From Methyloceanibacter sp. (GTDB lineage Bacteria; Pseudomonadota; Alphaproteobacteria; Rhizobiales; Methyloligellaceae), in NCBI GenBank assembly GCA_030064755.1, contig JASJEH010000023.1:1-40958 (forward strand): DNA of 40,958 nucleotides. Reading direction: 5' to 3'. Within the stretch, counting starts at the first letter, position 1. Every line of letters starts with the position of its first letter. This document shows, piece after piece, positions 20,341 to 30,465 of the stretch. The position numbers were made by a program, and so were the translations under genes. The notes beneath the pieces are model-generated. The model searched no databases. It was not told the DNA's origin and saw nothing but the letters and a program-made list of their open reading frames with translations.

Positions 20341-21546
20341 ATGTCTACGCCCGCCGACGACGCGGTCGCCATCGCACAAAGTCTCATCCGGTGCCCGAGC
20401 GTCACGCCGCAGGACGCTGGCGCCCTGGAGGCGCTGAGCCAGCCCCTTCGGGCGGCGGGCTTTTCCTGCGAGCGTCTGCGCTTTTCCGAGGAGGGGACGC
20501 CTGACGTTGAAAATCTCGTGGCCCATATTGGCGACGCTCACCCACATCTGTGTTTCGCCGGCCACACGGACGTCGTGCCCCCCGGCGATGAGAGCCTGTG
20601 GAGCCATGCACCCTTTGGCGCGGATATCGCCGACGGGCGGCTTTACGGTCGCGGCGCCTCGGACATGAAGGGCGCGGTGGCCTGTTTCGCGGCAGCGGCG
20701 ATTGACTATGTAACCTCTCAGGGTGGCGAGATACCCGGCACGATCAGCCTGCTCATCACGGGCGACGAGGAAGGCCCCGCGATCAACGGTACGCGGAAGG
20801 TCCTCGCCTGGATGCAGGAAGCCCATCTTGTGCCGGATCATTGCCTCGTCGGCGAGCCATCGAACCCTGCTGTCCTGGGCGAGATGATCAAGATCGGGCG
20901 CCGCGGTAGCCTCACAGGCAAGCTCACTGTGACCGGGCAACAAGGCCATGTGGCGTATCCGCATCTAGCAGCCAACCCCGTGAAGGGCATCGTGACGGCG
21001 CTGGCAAAGCTCTACGAGTCGCCGTTGGACTCTGGTAATGCGCATTTCTCGCCGTCAAACCTCGAAGTGACGAGCATCGACGTGGCCAACCTGGCGACAA
21101 ACGTGATTCCGTCCAGCGCCGAGGCACGCTTCAACATCCGCTTCAATGACACGCATGAAGCGAGCTCCTTGAAGGCCATGCTTCAGGCGAGCATTGGCGT
21201 ATCGCTCCAAGGCACGGATCTTAGCTTTACCTTGGATTTCGCCCCGCACGCCGATGCGTTCATCACCAAGCCTGGCGCCCTCGATAGCGTCCTCAGCGAC
21301 GCCGTAACGGCGTTCACCGGAAGGACGCCCGTTTTGTCGACCGGCGGCGGCACATCTGATGCCCGCTTCATCAAGGACTATTGTCCCGTAGTGGAGTTTG
21401 GCCTGACGACAGAGACTATCCACAAGACGGACGAGAATGCCGCCCTCGCCGATCTCGCAGCGCTCTCCGCAATCTACCGGCAATTCATCGCGCGTTACTT
21501 CGAAGCCTTCGGAGACGGAACGTCCGGAGCAGATAATGGCCGGTGA
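20341..21546 (+). CDS. dapE: Succinyl-diaminopimelate desuccinylase
   Basis: LIRCPSVTPQDAGALEAL, FAGHTDVVPPGD, LYGRGASDMKGAVACFAAA, ITGDEEGPAINGT, STGGGTSDARFIKDYCPVVEFGL; ATG 20341 preferred over the track start at 20263. Confidence 0.96.
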   Translation: MSTPADDAVAIAQSLIRCPSVTPQDAGALEALSQPLRAAGFSCERLRFSEEGTPDVENLVAHIGDAHPHLCFAGHTDVVPPGDESLWSHAPFGADIADGRLYGRGASDMKGAVACFAAAAIDYVTSQGGEIPGTISLLITGDEEGPAINGTRKVLAWMQEAHLVPDHCLVGEPSNPAVLGEMIKIGRRGSLTGKLTVTGQQGHVAYPHLAANPVKGIVTALAKLYESPLDSGNAHFSPSNLEVTSIDVANLATNVIPSSAEARFNIRFNDTHEASSLKAMLQASIGVSLQGTDLSFTLDFAPHADAFITKPGALDSVLSDAVTAFTGRTPVLSTGGGTSDARFIKDYCPVVEFGLTTETIHKTDENAALADLAALSAIYRQFIARYFEAFGDGTSGADNGR

Positions 21547-22366
21547 TCCTCGCCCCATCGGCGTGTTCGATTCGGGCATGGGCGGCCTTACCGTGCTTCG
21601 GGCGCTCGTCGCGCGTTTGCCGGAGGAGCAGTTCGTCTATCTCGGCGATACCGCGCGCCTCCCCTACGGCACCAAGAGCCCCGACACTGTGCGCGCCTAT
21701 GCGCTTCAGGCCACGCATCTTCTCCTCAGCGAGGATGTGAAGATGGTGGTGATTGCTTGCAACACCGCCTCAGCCGTTGCGCTCGATGCACTGGGCGAAG
21801 CGCTCGCGCCCGTACCCGTGATCGGGGTGATCGAACCAGGTGCCCGCGCCGGCGTTGCCGCCACGCGCAGTAAGCGCATTGCCGTCCTCGCCACTGAAAG
21901 CACCGTCAAAGGCGCTGCCTACGCGCAGGCGATCCACCGTCTGATGGCTGATGCCCATGTCGAGCAGATGGCCTGCCAGGTTTTCGTGGCGCTCGCCGAA
22001 GAGGGGTGGGCAGACACCCGCGCAACAACGGCGGCCGTCGAAGACTATCTCCAGCCCCTCTTCGCTCAAGCCGATGCGCCCGACACGCTTGTGCTTGGCT
22101 GCACCCATTTCCCAGTTCTGGCGACGGCCATTCAGCGGCATGTGGGCGATGCGATCACGCTTGTGGACTCAGCGGAAACGACCGCGGCCGCGGTAGCCGA
22201 AACCCTGGCCGGATTGGATTTGAAGGCAAGCGCTGATTCAGGAACGCGCGCCATCCGCTTCTTCGCCACAGATTCTCCAGAACGCTTTGCCCGGATCGGC
22301 GCAATCTTTTTCGGCGGCGCTATTGATGACGAGGCGGTGACGCTTGTCGATCTGAAGATGGCCTGA
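21536..22366 (+). CDS. murI: Glutamate racemase
   Basis: RPIGVFDSGMGGLTVLRAL, YLGDTARLPYGTKS, VIACNTASA, LVLGCTHFPVL; ATG 21536 lies within the dapE 3' end (11-nt overlap). Confidence 0.95.
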   Translation: MAGDPRPIGVFDSGMGGLTVLRALVARLPEEQFVYLGDTARLPYGTKSPDTVRAYALQATHLLLSEDVKMVVIACNTASAVALDALGEALAPVPVIGVIEPGARAGVAATRSKRIAVLATESTVKGAAYAQAIHRLMADAHVEQMACQVFVALAEEGWADTRATTAAVEDYLQPLFAQADAPDTLVLGCTHFPVLATAIQRHVGDAITLVDSAETTAAAVAETLAGLDLKASADSGTRAIRFFATDSPERFARIGAIFFGGAIDDEAVTLVDLKMA

Positions 22367-22414
22367 CCACTAGAATGGCCTGCGCCGCACAGCCCCGAAG
22401 GCCGCTATCTGGGC

Positions 22415-23152
22415 TCAATAGTCGACCTTGACGAGGTAAAGGCCGCAGGCTGGCGCGACAGGCCCGCAAGCCGACCGGTCGCGCGCTTCCAGGGCCCGTT
22501 CAAGATCGTCAGCTGTCCAACGTCCTTCGCCGACGCATTTGAGCGAACCGACCATGGACCGCACTTGATTGTGTAGAAACGAACGCGCTGAGGTTTCGAC
22601 CCGGATGATCTCCCCGTGCCGCGACACGTCGAGCCGGTCGAGGGTCTTTTCGGGCGAGGCCGCCTGACACTCTGAGGACCGAAACGTCGTGAAGTTATGA
22701 TGGCCCAGAAGACTTTGCGCGGCTTCATGCATGGCCTTCGCATCGAGCGGCTTGAACACACCCCATGCCCGGTTACGCTCGAGCGCCAGGGGGGCACGGC
22801 GATCGACGATACGATAGATGTAGTGGCGCGCTGTCGCAGAGAAACGCGCATCGAAACTGTCCGCAACGCGCTCGCAAGACAGAACCGAGATCGGATCGGG
22901 GCGCAGTTGCGCATTCAAGGCATCGCGCACTCTTGGGGCGCCCCAGTCCTTCTCCAGGTCGAGGTGTGCGACCTGTCCCGTCGCATGCACACCGGCATCG
23001 GTGCGTCCTGCCCCGCGCGGGATCGCGGGCTCACCCGAGAACGCCTCCACCGCGAGGGCGATCCGTCCCTGTACGGACATTTGTCCGTCCTGCAACTGCC
23101 AGCCCACGAAGGGCGTACCGTCATACTCAATAGTGAGTTTGTAGCGGGGCAT
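22415..23152 (-). CDS. truA: tRNA pseudouridine synthase A
   Basis: [23 protein letters not shown]...[20 protein letters not shown]; the true start at 23152 is much shorter than the 412-aa ORF in the track. Confidence 0.96.
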   Translation of the reverse strand: MPRYKLTIEYDGTPFVGWQLQDGQMSVQGRIALAVEAFSGEPAIPRGAGRTDAGVHATGQVAHLDLEKDWGAPRVRDALNAQLRPDPISVLSCERVADSFDARFSATARHYIYRIVDRRAPLALERNRAWGVFKPLDAKAMHEAAQSLLGHHNFTTFRSSECQAASPEKTLDRLDVSRHGEIIRVETSARSFLHNQVRSMVGSLKCVGEGRWTADDLERALEARDRSACGPVAPACGLYLVKVDY

Positions 23153-23166
23153 GACCTTCCGCCCGC

Positions 23167-24093
23167 CTAGAGAAGCATGCTGCCGAGCGGCAAGTCCACG
23201 CCGCGGAGGAAAGCATCCGCCAGCATGGGTTTTTTGCCGGCACGTTGAACCCGGGTGAGGCGCACGGCGCCGTCTGAACACGCGACCGTCAGCCGGTCGT
23301 CGAGAAGCGTTCCTGGTGCACCGCTCCCCTTCTCCAGCGTCGAACCCTGGACTTTGACGCGTTCGGCTTTGCCGTTCTGAACGATCTGGAACCAGGCGCC
23401 AGGATAAGGCGACAGTCCGCGAATATGGTTGTGAACGTCTTGCGCGGGACGCGTCCAATCGATCCGCGTCTCTTCGTTCGAGAGCTTCGCCGCATAGGTC
23501 GCGAGGTTGTCGTCTTGCTCCACACAGTGGAGCGTGCCTTCTTCGAGCGATGCTAGCACTTCCACCATCAGTTCCGCCCCGAGCGCAGACAGGACATCGT
23601 GCAACGCCCCGGCCGTCATGTCGGGCTCGATGGCAATACGCTCCATGAGGCACACGGGTCCCTCGTCGAGGCCTGGGGTGACCCGCATAATAGAAACGCC
23701 GGATTCGGCGTCGCCCGCCATGATCGCACGGTTGATCGGCGCGGCGCCCCGCCAGTGGGGTAGCAGTGACGCATGAATGTTGAACATGCCGCGCCGCGTG
23801 CCGTTCAGAACCACGGCTGGCAGAATGAGCCCATAGGCGACCACGACGGCGGCGTCCGCTTCGATAGCGGTGAACTGCTTCTGCTCGGCCGGGCTCTTCA
23901 GATTCTCGGGCACGCGTACCGGAAGACCTAACGCCTCGGCCTCTGCGTGCACTGGCGATCGGCGCAAAGCCATGCCGCGCCCCGCAGGCCGCGGCGGCTG
24001 CGTGTAAACCGCCACGATCTCGTAACCCGCCTTAGCAATGGACAGGAGAGCCGGAACGGCGAAGTCCGGCGTGCCCATGAAGATGATCCGCAT
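23167..24093 (-). CDS. fmt: Methionyl-tRNA formyltransferase
   Basis: [19 protein letters not shown]...[11 protein letters not shown]...[25 protein letters not shown]...[10 protein letters not shown]-type region ([13 protein letters not shown]). Confidence 0.97.
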   Translation of the reverse strand: MRIIFMGTPDFAVPALLSIAKAGYEIVAVYTQPPRPAGRGMALRRSPVHAEAEALGLPVRVPENLKSPAEQKQFTAIEADAAVVVAYGLILPAVVLNGTRRGMFNIHASLLPHWRGAAPINRAIMAGDAESGVSIMRVTPGLDEGPVCLMERIAIEPDMTAGALHDVLSALGAELMVEVLASLEEGTLHCVEQDDNLATYAAKLSNEETRIDWTRPAQDVHNHIRGLSPYPGAWFQIVQNGKAERVKVQGSTLEKGSGAPGTLLDDRLTVACSDGAVRLTRVQRAGKKPMLADAFLRGVDLPLGSMLL

Positions 24094-24146
24094 GAGGCGG
24101 TCTTAGGCCGGTTCGGTGCGCAAGGGAAGCCGCTTCGCCCGGAGCC

Positions 24147-24665
24147 TTACGTCGCCGCCGCGCGTTTCTGCTTGGTGAATTTCCGCACGATCATGTCGCG
24201 CTTCAGGCGGGACAGATAGTCAATGAACAGAATCCCGTTCAGATGATCGACCTCGTGCTGAACGATGGTGGCCAAAAAGCCGTCGAGCTCGGCCTCCTGC
24301 GCTTTACCCTCGCGATCAAGATAGGACACGCGGGCCACAGCCGGCCGTTCGACCTCGGCCGTGACCTCGGGAATGGACAGGCAGCCCTCCTCGTAGAGCC
24401 GCATTTCGTTGGAGCGCTCCAAAATCACGGGGTTGGCCATGGCGATCGGCGCCGGCTCCTCTTCGTCGCGGGCCGGATCCATGACGATCACGCGGCGCAA
24501 AACGCCGATCTGCGGCGCGGCAAGCCCGACGCCCGGGGCGTCGTACATCGTCGCCAACATGTCGTCCATAAGCGTCCGCAACTCGTCGTCCACGCGCTCG
24601 ACGGGCTCGGCCGTCTGGCGCAACACGGCGTCGGGAATAGTTACGATAGGATGGATGGTAGCCAT
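24147..24665 (-). CDS. def: Peptide deformylase
   Basis: APGVGLAAPQIGVLRRVIVMD, EEGCLSIPEVTAEVERP, QHEVDHLNGILFIDYLS; ATG (MATIHPIVTIPD) at 24665. Confidence 0.96.
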   Translation of the reverse strand: MATIHPIVTIPDAVLRQTAEPVERVDDELRTLMDDMLATMYDAPGVGLAAPQIGVLRRVIVMDPARDEEEPAPIAMANPVILERSNEMRLYEEGCLSIPEVTAEVERPAVARVSYLDREGKAQEAELDGFLATIVQHEVDHLNGILFIDYLSRLKRDMIVRKFTKQKRAAAT

Positions 24666-24794
24666 AACTAAAGCTGACATAAGGAGCGTTCGGCTTTCGG
24701 TCAATGCGCTCCTTTGCGACAGAGCACTCCGCAGCGCCGCCCCGCGTGTTCCTGTTTTGGTCTAGTCTCCCGAATCAGCCTATAGCTAGGTCCT

Positions 24795-26024
24795 ATGGTC
24801 CTTGAGCCCCTGCAGATTGGGACGGTGATCGTCGATCCTGTGCTGGTAGGCCTTGTGCTTGCCGGCTTGGCAGTGTTCGCGCTACTCGTGCTGGCCGCGG
24901 TGCTCGTCATTCACCTTACGCGGCGGAAGCAAAATGCCGCCGCTCAGGACGAGCAGCTCGGCGAATTGCGGGTTCGGCTGCAGACTCTCGCCGAGATCAG
25001 CGTGACGCGGCATGGTGAGCTGGCGCGCGCCGTGAACGACCGGCTCGACCGCATGACCCACAAGGTGGGCAGCGATCTCAACGAAAGCGCCCGCAAGACG
25101 CATGAGACCATTTCGCGTCTCAACGAGCGGCTGGCCGTTATCGATACGGCCCAGAAGAACCTCACCGAGCTCTCCGGCAACATGGTCAGCCTGCAGGAAA
25201 TCCTGGCCAACAAACAGGCGCGCGGCGCGTTCGGCCAAATGCGCATGGAAGCCATCATCAAGGATGCCCTCCCCGCCGGTGCCTACACGTTTCAGGCGAC
25301 GCTTTCCAACAATAAGCGGCCCGACTGCCTCCTACATATGCCGAACACACCGGCGGGTCTCGTGATCGATGCCAAGTTTCCGCTGGAGGGCTTCGAGGCG
25401 TTTCGCGCCGCCCGAACCGAGGAGGACAGGAAATACGCCGCGCGGCGCATTCGCACCGACGTGGGCGAGCACATCAAGGCGATGGCGGAGAGGTACTTCA
25501 TCGCGGGCGAAACACAGGACACGGCCATTCTATTCGTCCCCTCCGAATCCATCTCGGCGGATTTGTCGGAGCACTTTCCCGATATTCTGCAAAAGGCTCA
25601 TCGTGCGCGCATCGTCATTTGCGCGCCAAACATGCTGATGCTCGCGGTGCAGACCATGCAGGCGATCCTCAAGGACGTGCAGATGCGCGAGCAAGCCCAC
25701 CTCATCCAGCGCGAAGTGACTACGCTCATGGCGGATATGGGCCGCTTTCGCGACCGCGTCCTCGATCTGCAACGGCATTTCGGCCAAGCCAATGCCGACA
25801 TCGACAAAATCCTTACCTCGGCTGACAAGATCACCAAACGGGGACAGAAGATCGAGCAGTTGGAATTCGAAGACGAAGCCCAGACAGCAAGAGGCACGCG
25901 TAACGGAACGCCGGTGAAGCCATCTGCTGCCGCCGCACCCGATGTGACTCAGGCCAGTGCCGCGCGGCCCTCGGGTAAGGGGCCGCGTATTATCCGTCAG
26001 CCGGATCTCTTGGCGGGCGAGTAG
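24795..26024 (+). CDS. rmuC: DNA recombination protein RmuC family
   Basis: N-terminal TM, coiled coil, nuclease-like RmuC core: NKQARGAFGQMRMEAIIKDALP...VIDAKFPLEGFEAFRAA...ILFVPSESISADLSEHFPDILQKAHRARIVICAPNMLM. Confidence 0.93.
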   Translation: MVLEPLQIGTVIVDPVLVGLVLAGLAVFALLVLAAVLVIHLTRRKQNAAAQDEQLGELRVRLQTLAEISVTRHGELARAVNDRLDRMTHKVGSDLNESARKTHETISRLNERLAVIDTAQKNLTELSGNMVSLQEILANKQARGAFGQMRMEAIIKDALPAGAYTFQATLSNNKRPDCLLHMPNTPAGLVIDAKFPLEGFEAFRAARTEEDRKYAARRIRTDVGEHIKAMAERYFIAGETQDTAILFVPSESISADLSEHFPDILQKAHRARIVICAPNMLMLAVQTMQAILKDVQMREQAHLIQREVTTLMADMGRFRDRVLDLQRHFGQANADIDKILTSADKITKRGQKIEQLEFEDEAQTARGTRNGTPVKPSAAAAPDVTQASAARPSGKGPRIIRQPDLLAGE

Positions 26025-26053
26025 ACCAGCAAGACAGACCGAGGGGGCAATCG

Positions 26054-26545
26054 ATGGATCCGACCGTCGCAGAAGCCGTAAAGGACTCGATGTGGATTTC
26101 CACCATGAATGTGTCGATGCTCGATCAGATCGCTGTCGGGGGCGCGACGAGCCTCGTCAATCTGATCATTCATGCGATTCTAGTCGGCGCCATCGCAGCA
26201 ACGCTGCGAGACCTCGCCAGTACGGACACATCCTTTCCCGGTTTTCTGCAATATACGCTCGTGATCGTCGCCACGGGGTCGCTGTTGGTGATCGGCCATT
26301 TCTGCGAATGCGTGATCTGGGCCTATGTCTACAAATGGGTCGGCGCCGCGCCTGAGAATACGGACCTCATCTACTTCGCCTTCGGCAACTACACGACGCT
26401 GGGCTATGGCGATGTGGTGCCGAAGCCCGAATGGCACATGCTCGGGCCGCTAACGGCGCTTAACGGCGTCATGCTGATCGGCTGGTCTACGGCGCTGGTC
26501 TACGACCTCCTGCACCGGTCGGTGCGGTCGCCGGGCCAGCGCTAG
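26054..26545 (+). CDS. Two-TM potassium channel family protein without cytosolic regulatory domain
   Basis: 163 aa; pore/filter FAFGNYTTLGYGDVVPK flanked by hydrophobic helices. Confidence 0.85.
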   Translation: MDPTVAEAVKDSMWISTMNVSMLDQIAVGGATSLVNLIIHAILVGAIAATLRDLASTDTSFPGFLQYTLVIVATGSLLVIGHFCECVIWAYVYKWVGAAPENTDLIYFAFGNYTTLGYGDVVPKPEWHMLGPLTALNGVMLIGWSTALVYDLLHRSVRSPGQR

Positions 26546-27435
26546 GGCGCATCAGCACTGCGGACGTTGTCCGGCGAGCCGCCGTTCCCGCGTCCGAAAA
26601 GCCTGGTGATTGGCCACAGACCGCGCTTGGGCGCAAACAGGAAGACCATCAAGAACGCAAAGGCCTGCACCAGCACAATGCAGGCACCCGTGGCGCCATT
26701 GATATGAAAGCTGATCAGCGTGCCGAGCACGGATGACCCGCACGCCACCGCGACGGCGATCACCAGCATGCGTTCGAAACGGTCCGTGAGAATGTAGGCC
26801 GTGGCGCCCGGCGCGATCAGCATGGCGATCACGAGGATGATGCCGACGGCCTTGATCGAGCTGACGATCGTGAGCGAGAGTAATACCAGCAGCCCATAGT
26901 GCAAGACGTTGACCGGGAGTCCGATAGCCCGCGCATGGTTGGGGTCGAAGCAGTAGAGCAACAGGTCGCGGCGTTTCGCGAGCACGACCAGTAGCGTCCC
27001 GCCAGCGATGATTGCGGTCTCGATCAGATCGCCAACGGTAACGCCAAGGACGTTACCGAAGAGGATGTGATTAAGGTGCTGGTCAGTCTCGACTTTGGTG
27101 AAAAGCACAAGCCCAATGCCGAACATGCCTGAGAACACGATACCCATAACCGTGTCTTCTTTGACCCGGCTGTTGTACTTCAGATAGCCCGTCAGCAGCG
27201 CGCAGGCGAGACCGGCCACGAAGGCGCCCACAGCGAGCGGAATGCCGAGCACGAAGGCAATGACGATGCCCGGCAGAACCGCATGAGAGATCGCATCGCC
27301 CATGAGCGACCAGCCCTTGAGCACGAGATAGCACGACAGCACCGCGCAAACGGCGGCCACAAGAAGCGACATGCCTAGCGCGCGCTGCATGAAGTCATAG
27401 GCAAAAGGCTCTATCAGGAATGCCAGAGGGTCCAT
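26542..27435 (-). CDS. sitD: Metal (Mn/Fe/Zn) ABC transporter permease
   Basis: ABC-3 family permease: [31 protein letters not shown]...VKAVGIILVIAMLIAPGATAYILTDRF-like; stop/start overlap with upstream permease. Confidence 0.85.
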   Translation of the reverse strand: MDPLAFLIEPFAYDFMQRALGMSLLVAAVCAVLSCYLVLKGWSLMGDAISHAVLPGIVIAFVLGIPLAVGAFVAGLACALLTGYLKYNSRVKEDTVMGIVFSGMFGIGLVLFTKVETDQHLNHILFGNVLGVTVGDLIETAIIAGGTLLVVLAKRRDLLLYCFDPNHARAIGLPVNVLHYGLLVLLSLTIVSSIKAVGIILVIAMLIAPGATAYILTDRFERMLVIAVAVACGSSVLGTLISFHINGATGACIVLVQAFAFLMVFLFAPKRGLWPITRLFGRGNGGSPDNVRSADAP

Positions 27436-28352
27436 CAGGCGCCCTCCCGCGCTGGGCCATGTGCTGGCAGCGCCTTCTCTTCACCGACGTTGCCATCCCG
27501 TACCGCCCGAGCCTTGCGGCGCGCGGCCAAAACGCCGTGTTTCGGCGCGAAATAGAAGACAGCGAGGAACAACAACGTCTGAAGGGTCACGATGACACCA
27601 CCCGTCGCGCCATCGATGAAGTAGCTCAGGTAGGCGCCAACAAAGCTTGTGATCGTTCCAATGGCGACGGCGATCGCAATCAGCCGGTCGAAGCGGTCGG
27701 TGAGGAGATAGGCGGTCGCACCGGGTGTCACGACCAGTGCGATCACGAGACAGGCGCCGACGGTTTGCAACGCCGCCACGGTGCAGGCGCTGAGAAGCGT
27801 AAAGAAAACGATCTTCAACGTTCGTGTGCGTATACCAATGCTTCGGGCATAGGTTTCGTCGAAGAAGGTGACCATCAGGTCCTTCCAGATGAACGCCAGC
27901 ACTGCCAACGAGACGACAGCAATGATGACGACTTGCATCGCGTCTTCATCGGGAATCGCCAGGATGTTGCCGAGCACGATCGTCTGGATCGACACGGAGG
28001 TCGGGTACAGGGAAGCCATCAGCACGCCAAGCGCAAACAGCGTCGTGAAGACGAGGCCGATAGTGGCGTCCTCGCGCAATCTGGAACGCGCCTTCACGAA
28101 AGCCATGCCGAGCGCAGCCAGGATACCGGCGAAGAAGGCGCCGACCGCAAAGGGCGCACCGATGATATAGGCGCCGGCGACACCAGGAACGATGGAGTGA
28201 GCAAGCGCGTCGCCCATCAGCGACCAGCCCTTGAGCATCAGATAGCAGGACAGGAATGCGCACACCGCTCCCACGAGCGCACTGACCCACATGGCCTTCC
28301 ACATATAGTCATAGGCGAAGGGCACGAGGAGTTCGGCTAGGAGGTCGCTCAT
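27435..28352 (-). CDS. sitC: Metal (Mn/Fe/Zn) ABC transporter permease
   Basis: ABC-3 permease: [37 protein letters not shown]...[30 protein letters not shown]. Confidence 0.85.
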   Translation of the reverse strand: MSDLLAELLVPFAYDYMWKAMWVSALVGAVCAFLSCYLMLKGWSLMGDALAHSIVPGVAGAYIIGAPFAVGAFFAGILAALGMAFVKARSRLREDATIGLVFTTLFALGVLMASLYPTSVSIQTIVLGNILAIPDEDAMQVVIIAVVSLAVLAFIWKDLMVTFFDETYARSIGIRTRTLKIVFFTLLSACTVAALQTVGACLVIALVVTPGATAYLLTDRFDRLIAIAVAIGTITSFVGAYLSYFIDGATGGVIVTLQTLLFLAVFYFAPKHGVLAARRKARAVRDGNVGEEKALPAHGPAREGA

Positions 28353-29263
28353 TCGCCTCCTTTCCGGTCCGGTCGCCCTTCTTTTTTCTTGTTCTTCTTC
28401 ACGCCATAGAACACGAGCGGGCGTTCGTCGTCGGTAATGACGTTGAGGCTGCGGGCATCGTCGTCTTCATGAAGTGCATGTCCGCTGAGTTCGAAATTAC
28501 GCAGCACGCCCCCGAAGGTGCGCTCGAGATTCTCCTGGGTAAAGGTCTCGGCGGTCGGCCCCGCCGCCAGCACCGTGCGGTCCAGCAGGACGACCTGGTC
28601 GCAGAAGTCAGGCACGCTGCCGAGATTGTGTGTCGAGACCAGAATTAGGTGCCCTGCGTCCCGTAACTCGCGCAGGAGATCGATGATCGCAGATTCCGTC
28701 GTTACGTCGATGCCCGTGAAGGGCTCGTCGAGCAGGATGATGATCCCCTCTTGGGCCAAGGCGCGCGCGAGAAAAACGCGCTTCTTCTGTCCGCCGGAGA
28801 GCTCACCAATCTGTCGCGTGCGGTAAGCACTCATATTCACGCGGTCCAGCGCCTCGTCGACTTTGCGGCGGTCTTCGTTGGACGGAATACGGAGGAGATT
28901 CATGTGCCCGTACCGGCCCATCATGACGACATCCTCGACCAGAACCGGGAAGTTCCAGTCGACATCCTCGCTCTGTGGAACATAGGCGACGATGTTCATC
29001 GACACCGCCTTGTCGACGGCAAGACCACATAACTGGACCTGACCGGCGGAGGGCGTCACAAAACCCATAATGGCTTTGAAGATTGTCGACTTGCCGCTGC
29101 CGTTGACCCCCACCAACGCGCAGATCGTGCCTGGTCCCAACTCAAAGGACGCGTCACGCACCGCCGTGAAGCCGTTCGGGTAGGTTACGCTGATGTCCCG
29201 CACCGCGATACTCGCGGGACGCGCCATGGCTTCGGAACGGGTCAGCAGGTCAACACGGTTCAT
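28349..29263 (-). CDS. sitB: Metal ABC transporter ATP-binding protein
   Basis: Walker [17 protein letters not shown], signature [19 protein letters not shown], Walker [17 protein letters not shown] overlap with sitC. Confidence 0.88.
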   Translation of the reverse strand: MNRVDLLTRSEAMARPASIAVRDISVTYPNGFTAVRDASFELGPGTICALVGVNGSGKSTIFKAIMGFVTPSAGQVQLCGLAVDKAVSMNIVAYVPQSEDVDWNFPVLVEDVVMMGRYGHMNLLRIPSNEDRRKVDEALDRVNMSAYRTRQIGELSGGQKKRVFLARALAQEGIIILLDEPFTGIDVTTESAIIDLLRELRDAGHLILVSTHNLGSVPDFCDQVVLLDRTVLAAGPTAETFTQENLERTFGGVLRNFELSGHALHEDDDARSLNVITDDERPLVFYGVKKNKKKEGRPDRKGGE

Positions 29264-29315
29264 ATCGTTCTTGGTTTCTTTCGAAGTCTCTTCGATCGTT
29301 GCCTAGTATCCTCGC

Positions 29316-30275
29316 CTACGATCCTTGAGCGTTCTCAAATCCGTCGGCGATTGTATCGACGGTGACATTGAGGAGGTCGAGATAGGTCGGTACCGGTCCG
29401 CCCTCCTTGCTTAGTGAGTCCACATACAGAACGCCACCGTAAGATGCACCGCTTTCCTTAGCGACCTGCTTTGCGGACCGGTCAGAAACCGTGCTCTCCG
29501 AAAAGACGACCGGGATCTCATTCTTCTTTACGAGCTCAATCACACGACGGACCTGTTGGGGCGTTCCTTGTTGGTCGGCATTGATCGGCCAGAGAAAGGA
29601 CTCTCGCATGTCATAGTCACGGGCAAGATAGGAAAAGGCGCCTTCGGAGGTGACCAGCCAGCGCTTGTCCCCGGGAATTGCCGCGAGCCGTCTGCGTAAG
29701 GGGGCATCCATCGCCTTGATCTTGTCCGAATAGGCCGCGGCGTTCTTATTGTAGGTATCGGCGTTCTTGGGGTCGTATTGCACCAGCGCCTTGCGGATGT
29801 TCTCCACATATTGGAGCGCGCTTGTCGGCGACATCCAAGCATGCGGATTGGGCTTGCCGTTGTACGGGCCTTCCGTGATGCCCATCGGCTCGATGCCGTC
29901 GCTCACCACCACGCCCGGGACGCCCTTCACGTTCTGGAAGAACTTCTCGAACCAGCGCTCAAGGTTGAACCCGTTCCATAGAACGAGATCCGCATCTTGC
30001 GCCTTGACGATGTCGCCCGGCGTCGGCTGGTAGTCATGGATCTCAGCGCCCGGTTTGGTGATCGACTCAACCACGGCCGCATCGCCGGCGACATTCTGAG
30101 CAATGTCCTGGATCACCGTGAATGTCGTCACGACGCGAAACTTGTCGTTCCCGGCTTCGGAGCCATCCGATGTCGTAGCCGAGTCCTCATTGTCGCAGCC
30201 AGCAAGGACCGCAATGGCTAAGACGGCTAAAAGAGCCACCAAAGCCCTAAATTGTCCCGCAAAGCGTACTGTCAC
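29316..30275 (-). CDS. sitA: Metal ABC transporter substrate-binding lipoprotein (SitA/MntC-like)
   Basis: TFTVIQDIAQNVAGDAAVVESITKPGAEIHDYQPTPGDIVKAQDADLVLWNG...NPHAWMSP; lipobox LAGC. GTG at 30275 with AGGAGG six nt upstream preferred over the track TTG at 30314. No His-rich loop, arguing against a typical ZnuA. Confidence 0.88.
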   Translation of the reverse strand: MTVRFAGQFRALVALLAVLAIAVLAGCDNEDSATTSDGSEAGNDKFRVVTTFTVIQDIAQNVAGDAAVVESITKPGAEIHDYQPTPGDIVKAQDADLVLWNGFNLERWFEKFFQNVKGVPGVVVSDGIEPMGITEGPYNGKPNPHAWMSPTSALQYVENIRKALVQYDPKNADTYNKNAAAYSDKIKAMDAPLRRRLAAIPGDKRWLVTSEGAFSYLARDYDMRESFLWPINADQQGTPQQVRRVIELVKKNEIPVVFSESTVSDRSAKQVAKESGASYGGVLYVDSLSKEGGPVPTYLDLLNVTVDTIADGFENAQGS

Positions 30276-30330
30276 CGGAAGCCTCCTAAATGCAGTGGAC
30301 CGTTCATTTTGCAATGCAGCATAGCTCTAG

Positions 30331-30347
30331 TTGCAAATCATTCGCAA
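30331..30347 (-). promoter_or_regulatory. Fur/Mur-type operator candidate upstream of the sit operon
   Basis: TTGCAAATCATTCGCAA, near-perfect 17-bp palindrome (one mismatched pair between arms), overlapping a possible -35/spacer (TTGCGA-N18-TATGCT on the minus strand). Confidence 0.55.
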
Positions 30348-30465
30348 GTAGAAATTTGGGATTCTTCTAAAGTGACGCAAGGGGTGCCGGTCCAGATGGC
30401 GCTTTTCCTTGGACAGGCGGGCGCGAAGCCATGACGGACAGGCGGGCGGCTGGTAAGAACGACTC

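Noticed and set aside
13276-24795. Nine-mer TAGGACCTA (13276-13284) / TAGGTCCTA (24787-24795) and near-copy at 19711-19719 in three intergenic regions
   Set aside because: Short self-complementary-type motif; two exact copies in 41 kb on two strands is compatible with chance, and no longer shared flank was seen.
27420-28340. 306-aa plus-strand ORF over the sitC permease
   Set aside because: Polar, low-complexity antisense translation opposite conserved TM helices.
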